NCBI GenBank assembly: GCA_000953695.1
Contig: LN554846.1
Location: 124,001 to 188,000 of the forward strand
Length of the DNA: 64,000 bases
Source of the DNA: Aliivibrio wodanis
GTDB taxonomy: Bacteria; Pseudomonadota; Gammaproteobacteria; Enterobacterales; Vibrionaceae
Direction of reading: 5' to 3'
Shown: positions 37,697-46,296 of the stretch, piece by piece
How positions within the stretch are numbered: the first letter of the stretch is position 1
Layout: the number at the start of each line of letters is the position of its first letter
Program-made: the position numbers and the translations under genes
The notes under the pieces: generated by a model
Told to the model about the DNA's origin: nothing
The model's input: only the letters and a program-made list of their open reading frames with translations
Databases searched by the model: none

Positions 37697-38862
37697 TGCG
37701 TAAGATATGTGTAGTAACAGCAACCAGAGCAGAATATGGCTTACTTAAATGTTTGTTAGAAGATATTAATCTTGAGGGCGCACTTCAGCTTCAAATTATT
37801 TCGACAGGAACACATTTATCTCCAGAGTTTGGTTTAACTAATCAGCAAATCGAAGCTGATGGATTCCACGTTGATAAAAAAATTGAAATATTACTTTCCT
37901 CAGATACTGCTGTTGGCGTAAGTAAAAGTATGGGGTTAGCTCAGATTAGCTTTGCAGAAGCTTTTGATGAGCTAAAACCAGATATTGTACTTGTTCTAGG
38001 TGATAGATATGAGCTAATTCCTATCGTAACAGCGGCAAATATTGCTCGAATCCCTGTTGCTCACTTAAGTGGGGGAGAGTTAACTGAAGGCGCTATTGAT
38101 GAATTAATTCGTCATGCATTGACTAAGTTATCACACCTTCATTTTACAGCTATGGATGAATACTCAAAAAGAGTAATTCAAATGGGTGAACAGCCAGAAA
38201 GAGTATTTAATGTTGGTGAAGTAGGTTTGGATAATTTACAGCGGATGACGCTTTTATCTCAAAAAGAATTTGAATTATCTATAGATAAATCATTGAAATC
38301 TAAAAACTTACTCATTACCTATCACCCAGAAACAACTCAAAATATAGAAGAAATTAAAACTGATTTCGAAGAAATCCTCGATGCGTTGAATACGATAGAA
38401 GATACGTTATTGATATTTACTAAAGCGAATGCTGATGTTGGTGGCCGTTTGATCAATAAAATGATTGATGATTATGTTACTGTGAATACAGATAAAGCCA
38501 TCGCATTTACTTCTCTAGGCCAGCTTCGTTATTTATCCGCATTACAATATGTTGATGCCGTTGTAGGTAACTCTTCAAGTGGTATTGTTGAAGCTCCATC
38601 ATTTAAAGTTGCGACGATTAATATTGGTGATAGGCAAAAAGGCAGAGTGCGAGCTCAAAGTACATTAGATGTAAATGTATGTAAGAATGAAATAGAGCAA
38701 GCATTACGAACATCTTATTCAAAAGAATTTAAAGAATTACTAAATACGATTGTGAATCCTTATGGCCAAGGGAATAGTTCAAAAAAAGTGGTCGAAGTAT
38801 TAAAAACAGTTGAACTTAAAAATTTAAAATCGAAGTTATTTTATGATATCGATTACGAATAA
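37696..38862 (+). CDS. neuC: Hydrolysing NDP-GlcNAc-type 2-epimerase (NeuC/LegG family)
   Basis: 388 residues, GTG start. A GT-B-like hydrolysing 2-epimerase that inverts C2 and removes the nucleotide to give the free 6-carbon substrate of NeuB. Motifs: VTATRAEYGLLK at the start, VLGDRYELIP, HLSGGELTEGAIDE, and VGNSSSGIVEAPSF near residue 295. It overlaps the next gene by 20 bp, so the two are translationally coupled. Confidence 0.9.
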   Translation: MRKICVVTATRAEYGLLKCLLEDINLEGALQLQIISTGTHLSPEFGLTNQQIEADGFHVDKKIEILLSSDTAVGVSKSMGLAQISFAEAFDELKPDIVLVLGDRYELIPIVTAANIARIPVAHLSGGELTEGAIDELIRHALTKLSHLHFTAMDEYSKRVIQMGEQPERVFNVGEVGLDNLQRMTLLSQKEFELSIDKSLKSKNLLITYHPETTQNIEEIKTDFEEILDALNTIEDTLLIFTKANADVGGRLINKMIDDYVTVNTDKAIAFTSLGQLRYLSALQYVDAVVGNSSSGIVEAPSFKVATINIGDRQKGRVRAQSTLDVNVCKNEIEQALRTSYSKEFKELLNTIVNPYGQGNSSKKVVEVLKTVELKNLKSKLFYDIDYE

Positions 38863-39832
38863 TAAGCAAATGGGAGGAGAGCAAGAGCTCTCTTCTTCTG
38901 ATCTTTTTTATGGAGTAACTAACAGCGGTCGTTCATCTTTGCGTTGGATTCTTGAGTCTATGAATTTAAGAGGAAAACGTATACTGGTCCCTGATTTTTT
39001 ATGCCAGATAGTGATTGATGTTCTTAGAGAGTATGAAATAGAGATTACATTTTATAGCGTCGATGAAGAACTATCATATCAGTTGAATGGTAAAGAGACT
39101 GAGTTTGATGCGTTATATGTCATTCGATATTTTGGTTATGATTCAGGAGCATTAGAACAAACACTGTCAAAGCTTCATACCGCGACCATAATCGATGATG
39201 TCTTTGGTGTGGAGCCTCCAACGATAAATGGTACACAGCATTGGTGTTATTTTAATAGTTTAAGAAAAATTTCTTTTGTTGCTGACTTTAGCCAAGTGGT
39301 ATCAAATAAACCATTGAAATCAATAGAGAAAAAAAGGTTGGATGTTTTTTCACAAGTTAAGTATTTAGCCAAAGAACAGAAGTTTTCTTATCTTAATACT
39401 GGCCAGGGTTCAGAAGAGGAATATTTACACCAGTTTAATTTAGGTGAATCAATTCTTAATGAAAGTAAAAATATATACCAAGCCAGTGATAGCAGTATTT
39501 ACCAGGCGACTCGCTTTTGTCAGTCCCTTAAAAGTGAAACTGATATTCGACAGCGTAATTTATCATTAGCAAAAAAATTATTAAAATCAAAACAATATAT
39601 AGATATAACCTCTCAATTCCCAAGCTTCTTACCGTTAAAGCTAAAGCACCGTGATATTGTTAGAAAGGCATTGATGAGTAAGAATGTTTTTCTTGCTGTA
39701 CATTGGCCTGCAACAGATAAAACGGATAATGTTTTAACGGAACAGCTACTTTCTATACCTCTTGATTCTAGATATAACGATAGAGATATTGAACGTATTT
39801 GTCATTTAATTAGAGAGATAACAAATGAATAA
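38843..39832 (+). CDS. DegT/DnrJ-like PLP-fold protein of unknown substrate
   Basis: 329 residues, weakly similar to sugar aminotransferases. Visible landmarks are NSGRSSLRWIL (about 28-38), ALYVIRYFGYD, the PLP-type Asp in TIIDDVFGVEP, and a candidate Schiff-base lysine in FNSLRKIS (about 138-145). The glycine-rich loop that usually follows the lysine is absent, so activity is uncertain. It is not part of the standard legionaminic pathway; together with the following GNAT gene it could add a second amino/acylamino group or a side-chain substituent. Coupled to both neighbours by overlaps. Confidence 0.6.
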   Translation: MISITNNKQMGGEQELSSSDLFYGVTNSGRSSLRWILESMNLRGKRILVPDFLCQIVIDVLREYEIEITFYSVDEELSYQLNGKETEFDALYVIRYFGYDSGALEQTLSKLHTATIIDDVFGVEPPTINGTQHWCYFNSLRKISFVADFSQVVSNKPLKSIEKKRLDVFSQVKYLAKEQKFSYLNTGQGSEEEYLHQFNLGESILNESKNIYQASDSSIYQATRFCQSLKSETDIRQRNLSLAKKLLKSKQYIDITSQFPSFLPLKLKHRDIVRKALMSKNVFLAVHWPATDKTDNVLTEQLLSIPLDSRYNDRDIERICHLIREITNE

Positions 39833-40319
39833 TATGTGTACTCTAGAGTTAGCGATGAGTTCTGATTTCGATGATTATTTATGCCTTAAATCTGAACCGA
39901 GTAATATTTATTGGTCTGGGTTTAGCTCTGCACCAGAACGTGAAAAACTTAAACAACATTTCTTAGCTGCCTTAAATAATAAAACAAGAGACGTATATTT
40001 ATTAAAAGAATCTGAAAAAGTTATTGGTTATTTATATATTGATTACTTACTTGAAGGGAATACTGCTGAATTAGCTTACGGTATATCGGAGCTTCAAGCA
40101 GGTCGAGGGCTAGCGAAGCTAATGATAGGTTTTGCTCTTGAAAAGATTCCTAGTGATATTGACATACAAATTGCGTGGATTGCAGAAAGTAACATACCGT
40201 CGATAAAAACGATTGAAGCTTTAGGTTTCAACAATACAGCGGATGTTGAGTATAGAGATCTTGCCCAATTTACCAGTAAAGTAAAATTCACAAAATTTAC
40301 CCGAAACAACAAAAACTGA
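39825..40319 (+). CDS. GNAT N-acetyltransferase
   Basis: 164 residues with a GNAT fold: the acetyl-CoA-binding motif A region AELAYGISELQAGRGLAKLMIGFAL (the core QAGRGLAK at about 92-99), then IAWIAESNIPSIKTIEALGF, typical of RimJ/RimL-like members. It overlaps the upstream PLP-fold gene by 8 bp, so the pair probably act one after the other (amination then acylation). It could alternatively be the LegH-type acyltransferase of the pathway. Confidence 0.75.
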   Translation: MNNMCTLELAMSSDFDDYLCLKSEPSNIYWSGFSSAPEREKLKQHFLAALNNKTRDVYLLKESEKVIGYLYIDYLLEGNTAELAYGISELQAGRGLAKLMIGFALEKIPSDIDIQIAWIAESNIPSIKTIEALGFNNTADVEYRDLAQFTSKVKFTKFTRNNKN

Positions 40320-40334
40320 TTAAAGGATTGGTTT

Positions 40335-41381
40335 ATGAGTCATGACTGGAAAAAAATTCTAGTGTCACCAAGTGAGACAGTTCGTACTGTTTTAAGGATC
40401 ATTGATCAGCAAGCTTTGAAATTAGCGATTGTTGTTGGTGAAAATAACCATCTACTTGGAACGGTTAGTGATGGGGATATACGCCGAGCTATTTTAAATG
40501 ATTCTTCGTTGGAAGACCCTATTTCAACAGTAATGTATTGCCACCCAACAACTGCAGATGTTGGGATGACGAGAGAAAATTTATTAGGGTTAATGGAGAA
40601 AAAGGAATTACATGCAATTCCTATTTTGAATCATGGTCAAGTTGTTGGGCTAGAGACACTCCATGGTTTACTTCATAAAACACAATATGATAATCCTGTT
40701 TTCTTAATGGCAGGAGGGTTTGGTACACGTCTGAAACCATTAACAGATACGTGCCCAAAACCATTGTTGAAAGTTGGAGAAAGGCCAATTCTTGAGACGG
40801 TTATATTAAGTTTTATTCGCTCTGGTTTTACTAACTTTTATATATCAACTCATTACTTGCCTGAAATGATCCATGCCGCACTAGGTGATGGAGAACGATG
40901 GGGAGTGAAGATTCAGTATATTCATGAAGATACACCATTAGGTACTGGGGGAGCTTTAGGGTTATTACCTGATGATTTACCTGATTTACCTGTTATTGTG
41001 ATGAATGGTGATGTCTTGACAAAAATCAACTTTGAAGAGCTTCTTTCCTTTCATAATAAGCAGAAGTCACGAGCGACAATGTGTGTTAGGGAGTTTGAAT
41101 ATCAAGTACCTTTTGGGGTTGTTGAAGCTGAGGGATTGCAAATAACAGGGTTAGTAGAGAAACCAACTTACCGTTTTCATGTTAATGCTGGGATTTACGT
41201 AATTAATAAGTCAGTTATTCGAGATGTTAGAAAAAATGAATATCTTGATATGCCGACATTATTTGAATCTATAATTGGGAAGGAAGCTCACGTTTATCCA
41301 TTTCATGAATATTGGTTAGATATTGGACGGATGGATGATTTTAAGAGAGCTCAAGTTGATATTCTAACGTTAGGTTTGTAA
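40335..41381 (+). CDS. ptmE: CBS-domain sugar nucleotidyltransferase (PtmE-like)
   Basis: 348 residues. Two CBS domains (about 8-62 and 68-118) are fused to a nucleotidyltransferase (about 123-348) with MAGGFGTRLKPLTDTCPKPL and the metal-binding VMNGDVLTKI. In the Campylobacter legionaminic pathway the CBS fusion PtmE makes GDP-glucosamine from glucosamine-1-phosphate. The same architecture here suggests a GDP-linked route; this is family knowledge applied by analogy. Confidence 0.8.
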   Translation: MSHDWKKILVSPSETVRTVLRIIDQQALKLAIVVGENNHLLGTVSDGDIRRAILNDSSLEDPISTVMYCHPTTADVGMTRENLLGLMEKKELHAIPILNHGQVVGLETLHGLLHKTQYDNPVFLMAGGFGTRLKPLTDTCPKPLLKVGERPILETVILSFIRSGFTNFYISTHYLPEMIHAALGDGERWGVKIQYIHEDTPLGTGGALGLLPDDLPDLPVIVMNGDVLTKINFEELLSFHNKQKSRATMCVREFEYQVPFGVVEAEGLQITGLVEKPTYRFHVNAGIYVINKSVIRDVRKNEYLDMPTLFESIIGKEAHVYPFHEYWLDIGRMDDFKRAQVDILTLGL

Positions 41382-41383
41382 CT

Positions 41384-42085
41384 ATGAAAATATTAGCAAT
41401 TATACCTGCACGCGGTGGAAGCAAAAGACTTCCTGGAAAAAACATTAAGGTTTTAAATGGTAAACCATTGATTCAGTGGTCTATTGAGTCAGCTTTAGGC
41501 GTTGATAATATTTGCAAAGTAATGGTCAGCACTGATTGTCAGGAGATAGCTGATATAGCATTAGAGTCTGGAGCAGAAGTCCCATTTCTTAGACCAGAAG
41601 CATTGGCAACAGATACAAGCTCAAGTTCAGATGTGATAAAACATGCGCTTGATTATTATAGAGATCAAGGTGAAATCTTTGATTTTATTTTACTCCTTCA
41701 GCCAACATCACCAATTCGCAACGCTAAGCATAATGTGGAAGCCATAGAGTTACTAAAATTTAAGCAAGCCGATGCGATCGTATCCGTGTGTGAAAGTGAG
41801 CATTCTCCATTATGGGCAAATACATTACCTGATGACTTATCGATGGACTTATTTATAAGAGATGAGATAAAAAATACTCGTAGTCAGGATCTTCCATCTT
41901 TTTATCGATTAAATGGAGCTATTTATTTAGCACATGTTGAACGATTTTATAAAGAAGGCAGTCTGTTTTTATCATCAAATATTTATGCCTATAAAATGGA
42001 TAATGAAAGTTCTGTAGACATTGATCATGAGCTAGATTTTCTATTAGCGGAAACAATTTTGAAATATAAGGGACAAAATGCATAA
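41384..42085 (+). CDS. neuA: CMP-nonulosonate cytidylyltransferase (NeuA/LegF family)
   Basis: 233 residues. Activates the nonulosonic acid with CTP to CMP-sugar, the donor for glycosyltransferases. The N-terminal CTP loop IIPARGGSKRLPGKN (about 5-19), LLLQPTSPIR and the DIDHELDFLLAE metal motif are intact. The length matches stand-alone bacterial enzymes. It overlaps the next gene by 8 bp. Confidence 0.92.
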   Translation: MKILAIIPARGGSKRLPGKNIKVLNGKPLIQWSIESALGVDNICKVMVSTDCQEIADIALESGAEVPFLRPEALATDTSSSSDVIKHALDYYRDQGEIFDFILLLQPTSPIRNAKHNVEAIELLKFKQADAIVSVCESEHSPLWANTLPDDLSMDLFIRDEIKNTRSQDLPSFYRLNGAIYLAHVERFYKEGSLFLSSNIYAYKMDNESSVDIDHELDFLLAETILKYKGQNA

Positions 42086-43040
42086 CGTTTTAATTATTGG
42101 GGCTGGTCAATTAGGAAGCCGACATTTACAGGGTGCGCTACTAAGTGAAAATCAATTAAATATCACAGTTGTTGACCCTTCTCAGGCATCATTAGACATT
42201 TCTCAAGAAAGAGCAGGTCAAGTTGAGTTTGGTAATACTAAATCTACAGTTACTTATGTTACGGCTATTCCTCAAAATAAATCAATAGATGTTTGTATTA
42301 TAGCTACAGCTGCGCAAGTTCGTGCTGTTGTAACAAGGCAGCTTTTGGCTTTCAATAAAGTAACGCATATTATTTTTGAAAAAGTCTTATTTCAAAAGCT
42401 AGCAGAATATACTGAAGTTACTCAACTTTTAAATGATGCTAATACTGTTGGGTGGGTTAACTGCCCTCGTCGACTATTTCCAACTTATACAACATTAAAA
42501 CAATGCTTAGATGTAGAGCAACCTATTAAGATGGTAGTTCAAGGTAATGCTTGGGGGATGGCATGTAACAGTGTTCATTTTTTAGATGTTTTTGCTTATT
42601 TAGTTGATAATGCATCATTAGAATTAACAGGGTCAGAATTAGATCCTGAATTGATAGAAAGTAAGCGTGCTGGTTTTTATGAAACAACAGGAAAACTTAG
42701 TTTTGTTGCAGGAAATCATTCATTAGTAGTGGAAAGTGGGCAAAGTGATATTCCAGATTTAGTGGTATCAATTGAAAACGCTAATACTAAATATTCTGTT
42801 AATGAAGTTGCTGGCACTTGGATCCAGAACGTTGGTGAAAATGAGATAGAACATACACATACACCCTTATTTCAAAGCCAGCTAACCGGTGGGAATATTG
42901 ATGAATTGTTGTTATCAAATACTTGTGGATTAACACCATTTGCACAGTCATGTGATTTACATATCCCTTTTATTAAAGCTCAGCTGACGCATATGTCAGC
43001 GGTTCTTAATAAAGAATTGGACGCTTGTCCTATTACCTAA
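42078..43040 (+). CDS. Gfo/Idh/MocA-family oxidoreductase, first copy
   Basis: 320 residues. An N-terminal Rossmann fold (VLIIGAGQLGSRHLQGAL at about 4-21) is followed by the Gfo/Idh/MocA alpha/beta domain. The EKP consensus of the family is here replaced by FEKVLFQK, and a WVNCPRRLFP segment follows. Such genes occur beside ptmE/neuA homologues in legionaminic and flagellar glycosylation clusters (for example PtmF). The substrate is not known. Confidence 0.75.
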   Translation: MHNVLIIGAGQLGSRHLQGALLSENQLNITVVDPSQASLDISQERAGQVEFGNTKSTVTYVTAIPQNKSIDVCIIATAAQVRAVVTRQLLAFNKVTHIIFEKVLFQKLAEYTEVTQLLNDANTVGWVNCPRRLFPTYTTLKQCLDVEQPIKMVVQGNAWGMACNSVHFLDVFAYLVDNASLELTGSELDPELIESKRAGFYETTGKLSFVAGNHSLVVESGQSDIPDLVVSIENANTKYSVNEVAGTWIQNVGENEIEHTHTPLFQSQLTGGNIDELLLSNTCGLTPFAQSCDLHIPFIKAQLTHMSAVLNKELDACPIT

Positions 43041-43055
43041 ATTTTAGGAGAAATA

Positions 43056-43994
43056 ATGATTTGGTTAGTTGGCTCCGGCCTTATGTCTGTAGATTATGCA
43101 AAAGTTCTAGAGGCACAAAAACACGATTACTTAGTAATCGGTAGAGGACAATCTTCAGCTGAAGAATTTACGGTAAAAACAGGTAAAGAAGTAATTCAAG
43201 GTGGACTTGATAAATTTCTAGTATCAACGCCTGAGTTAGCTGAAGCTGCCATTGTTAGTGTAGGTGTAGCTCAATTGTATGAAACAACCCTGACTCTTAT
43301 TGAATCAGGTGTTAAAAACATTTTGGTTGAAAAACCAGGTGGAATGACTCAGGTTGAAGTAGATACTCTGCATCAACGTAGTCAGGCTAACGCTTGTAAA
43401 GTATATATTGCTTACAATAGAAGATTCTTTTCTTCAGTCTTAGCAGCAAAAGATAAGATTGCAGAAGAAGGTGGCGTTACATCGTTTAATTTTGAATTAA
43501 CAGAATGGGCGCATGTTATTGAAAAAATTGATAAACCAGAAGATGTATTAAAAAAATGGTTTTTAGCTAATTCAACTCATGTAGCAGATTTGGCGTTTTA
43601 TTTGGGTGGAAAACCAAAAGAACTGGCTAGTTTTGTTCAAGGTGAATTGAAATGGCACCCCGCAGCATCTGTCTTTTCAGGTGCTGGTGTCAGTGAATCT
43701 GGTGCATTGTTTAATTATGCTGCAAATTGGGAATCAGCAGGGCGCTGGTCTGTTGAAGTTCTGACTAAAGAAAATCGTTATGTTTTCCGTCCAATGGAAG
43801 CACTTCAAGTACAAAAACGAGGAACTATTCCTTGTATTAGTGTTGATGTTGATAACTCTTTAGATCAAGAATTTAAACCAGGTCTTTACAAGCAAGTTGA
43901 AGCGTTCTTATCAGGTGACGATAAATTATTGTGCAGCCTTGAGGAGCAAGCTTTATTATTCCCAACCTATGAAAAAATGGCTGGGTATAAATAA
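43056..43994 (+). CDS. Gfo/Idh/MocA-family oxidoreductase, second copy
   Basis: 312 residues. Rossmann start MIWLVGSGLMSVDYAKVL, the conserved NILVEKPGGM (EKP at about 92-94) and AYNRRFFSS, then HVADLAFYLGGKPKEL, giving a complete NAD(P)-dependent sugar oxidoreductase signature. It follows the first copy by 15 bp and is the last gene of the operon, ending at an intrinsic terminator. The two may act on the same sugar in successive steps. Confidence 0.8.
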   Translation: MIWLVGSGLMSVDYAKVLEAQKHDYLVIGRGQSSAEEFTVKTGKEVIQGGLDKFLVSTPELAEAAIVSVGVAQLYETTLTLIESGVKNILVEKPGGMTQVEVDTLHQRSQANACKVYIAYNRRFFSSVLAAKDKIAEEGGVTSFNFELTEWAHVIEKIDKPEDVLKKWFLANSTHVADLAFYLGGKPKELASFVQGELKWHPAASVFSGAGVSESGALFNYAANWESAGRWSVEVLTKENRYVFRPMEALQVQKRGTIPCISVDVDNSLDQEFKPGLYKQVEAFLSGDDKLLCSLEEQALLFPTYEKMAGYK

Positions 43995-43999
43995 GGTTA

Positions 44000-44025
44000 A
44001 AGGCCCTACATAGTAGGGTCTTTTT
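44000..44025. terminator. Intrinsic terminator ending the nonulosonate operon
   Basis: A stem AAGGCCCTAC / GTAGGGTCTT with a short TATA-type loop, followed by TTTTT on the plus strand. It overlaps the last codons of the convergent gene at 44024. Confidence 0.8.
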
Positions 44026-45025
44026 AGATTTGGATATTAGGAATCGCAATTTTTTCAAATAAGCGATGAATGACAGTATAGCTATCTTGGCGTGTTGTAT
44101 TAATTCCTTTACCTGAAGGGATAAGGTTGTATACCGGAACATCTGGATAAAGTACTGAAATACTGTATTGAGCATTAGAGTAAGTGCCATATAATCCTGA
44201 AAGAGTGATCTCTTTATCTAGCAATTCAACTTCCAAAGGTAGTGTTGATGCGTGATATTTGAGTCTTGGTAGTTGTTTTAATTGTTCTGCTACTTCAGAT
44301 AGCTCGGTACGATGAGGGAAGTAGAGGACATCATGCTCAACATATTGCATAAATTGACTGACTTCATCTAAGTAAGTTTGTATGCATTTTCCATTCTTTC
44401 CACCAACAGCACCGTGCCCCAAAAAGCCAATAGGAGATTCTTTATCATAAATTTTTCGATTACCATACTTATCTTTTAAGGCTGAGAAATGATTGGTACG
44501 ACTTTTATGTATTGGGTCTAATAGCTTAAAAATAGAGAATATTTCAAAGTTACGAAAATGCTCTAATTTCCCAATAGGCTTTAGTCCTTGCAACATCAAT
44601 AGTAGGTCTTGAACAAATCGAGGACGATAGAAAGTTTTTTCTTCTCTAATATAGAGTTCATATTCAAAAACGGTCGTTGTACCATCATCAAAATATATTT
44701 CTTGATTAAAGTTAAGATTTCGCCTTATTAGCTTTGTTCTCCATGCGTTGTATTCTGCATAAAAAAAGCGGTCGAATGATGCGTTTCCATGATTAATACT
44801 GATCGCTTTTTTTATTGCTTTAGGGACATTAAGTGTTCTCTGATGCCTTTCTACCCAAATAACATGATCCCAGTCTTGCTCGCAAAAAACGTGATTTAAT
44901 TGGCTAATACCAGGTTCACGATTTTGTTTTACCAGGAAAAGTATATTGTTTTGTGTCTTGTAAGCGACGCGAGCTTCATTAGCACAGATATACTGAAAGG
45001 GTGAGGTAGCTACAAAGATATTCAT
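44024..45025 (-). CDS. Sialyltransferase-like glycosyltransferase (GT52/polysialyltransferase-like), copy 2
   Basis: 333 residues, paralogue of the gene at 32116. Shared landmarks in the same order: MNIFVATSPFQYICANEARVAY, DWDHVIWVERHQ, FYAEYNAWRTK, FDDGTTTVFEYEL, FLGHGAVGGKNG, YFPHRTELSE and LSGLYGTYSNAQYSI. Both copies point away from (copy 1) or converge with (copy 2) the nonulosonate operon, like brackets. It lies 13 bp downstream of waaA on the same strand and so could be transcribed with it. It probably transfers a CMP-nonulosonate, inferred from context. Confidence 0.62.
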   Translation of the reverse strand: MNIFVATSPFQYICANEARVAYKTQNNILFLVKQNREPGISQLNHVFCEQDWDHVIWVERHQRTLNVPKAIKKAISINHGNASFDRFFYAEYNAWRTKLIRRNLNFNQEIYFDDGTTTVFEYELYIREEKTFYRPRFVQDLLLMLQGLKPIGKLEHFRNFEIFSIFKLLDPIHKSRTNHFSALKDKYGNRKIYDKESPIGFLGHGAVGGKNGKCIQTYLDEVSQFMQYVEHDVLYFPHRTELSEVAEQLKQLPRLKYHASTLPLEVELLDKEITLSGLYGTYSNAQYSISVLYPDVPVYNLIPSGKGINTTRQDSYTVIHRLFEKIAIPNIQI

Positions 45026-45038
45026 AAATATTAGAGCC

Positions 45039-46296
45039 TTAAATTGAGTTAATCACTTTGAGCAAACTTCCTAAATTATGTTTCAGGTATTGTTTTGCAT
45101 TTAAAGATAGTGATGCTTTTCTTTCAGGTGTTGATAATAGGTCATTAAGCGTTTGCGATAGAGGGTGCAGATTACTGCTTATAATGATGGCGTGATTATT
45201 TTTTAAATATTCCACAATCTCTTTAAAATTAAAATAGCTCGGCCCTGTAATCACAGGAACACCAAGCGCAGCAGGCTCTAACACATTATGCCCACCAACC
45301 TTATCACCTAATAGACTTCCGCCCATAAAGCAGACATCAGCAGCGCCCATCAGCACAAGCATTTCACCCATGGTATCACCAAGGTAGACTTGAGTTTCAG
45401 CTGTGACACTTTCATTAGAAGTGCGTCTTACACTCTTAAATCCAGAGTTTTTACTTAATTCAAATACAGTATCAAAACGCTCAGGATGGCGAGGCACTAA
45501 AATTAACAGTGTGTTAGGGTGCTCTTTCAATACTTCTTTATGAGCATCAAGAACTTGTTCATCTTCACCTTTATGAGTACTGGCTGCAATCCAAATAGGG
45601 CGGTCATTGTCTAATAGCTGACGTAACTCTTGGCCTTGCTGTTTTATCTCATCCGAGATCTGAATATCAAACTTTATAGAGCCAGTCACACATAATCTTT
45701 CTTTATTGATACCTAAACGCGCAAAGCGATCTGCATCCGCTTGGGTTTGGCACAGTACTTTTGTTAAGTGCTTACTTAGCTCGGTAAAAACAGGTTGAAT
45801 TTTGGTGTAGCCTTGGCAAGACTTCTCAGATAAACGTGCGTTAACCACATAAATAGGAATATTAGTTTTACCTACAGCATGTAAGGTATTTGGCCATAGC
45901 TCTGTTTCAATGATGAGTAACTTAGTTGGTTTAACCGCTTTTAAGAAACCGTTTACAGCAAATGAGAAATCAATTGGCATATAACGGTGTTCAACTAAAT
46001 CACCCAGTTTAGCAATCTGCTCAGCACCTGTGCTTGTGGTGGTGGTTACTAGGATCGGCTGCTCTGGATTCTGCTGTTTTAATGCTTTGATTAATGGTGT
46101 TGCAGCAATGGCTTCCCCAACTGAAACCGCATGGATCCAAAGTGGCTGCTCATTTTTTTTAATGCAGGTGTAAAGCCAAAATGCTCTTTCCAGCGATCGC
46201 CAAACTGAGGTTTGTTTGGTTTTTTTTATATAAACCAAACAATAGAACAGGGGAAATAAGCGTTAACAGTAGAGTGTAAACTAGTCGGATTAACAT
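45039..46296 (-). pseudogene. waaA: Kdo transferase WaaA, reading frame broken at two A8 tracts
   Basis: WaaA adds Kdo from CMP-Kdo to lipid IVA and is normally essential. The true start is ATG 46296 (MLIRLVYTLLLTLISPVLL, membrane anchor), overlapping waaF. In this sequence the frame is lost at an A8 tract (T 46220-46227 on the plus strand). The middle part, KPNKPQFGDRWKEHFGFTP, continues in a second frame, and after another A8 tract (46153-46160) the rest (NEQPLWIHAVSVGEAIAATP on to the end) is in a third. One extra A in each tract gives a normal 419-residue GT30 enzyme. A shorter ORF from TTG at 46238 would bypass the anchor. I suspect sequencing error or slippage rather than real loss. Confidence 0.85.

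Noticed and set aside
45039-46238. Taking the 399-codon frame from TTG 46238 as the complete waaA gene
   Set aside because: It lacks the membrane anchor encoded from ATG 46296, and its first 25 codons are an out-of-frame version of the conserved RWKEHFGF region.
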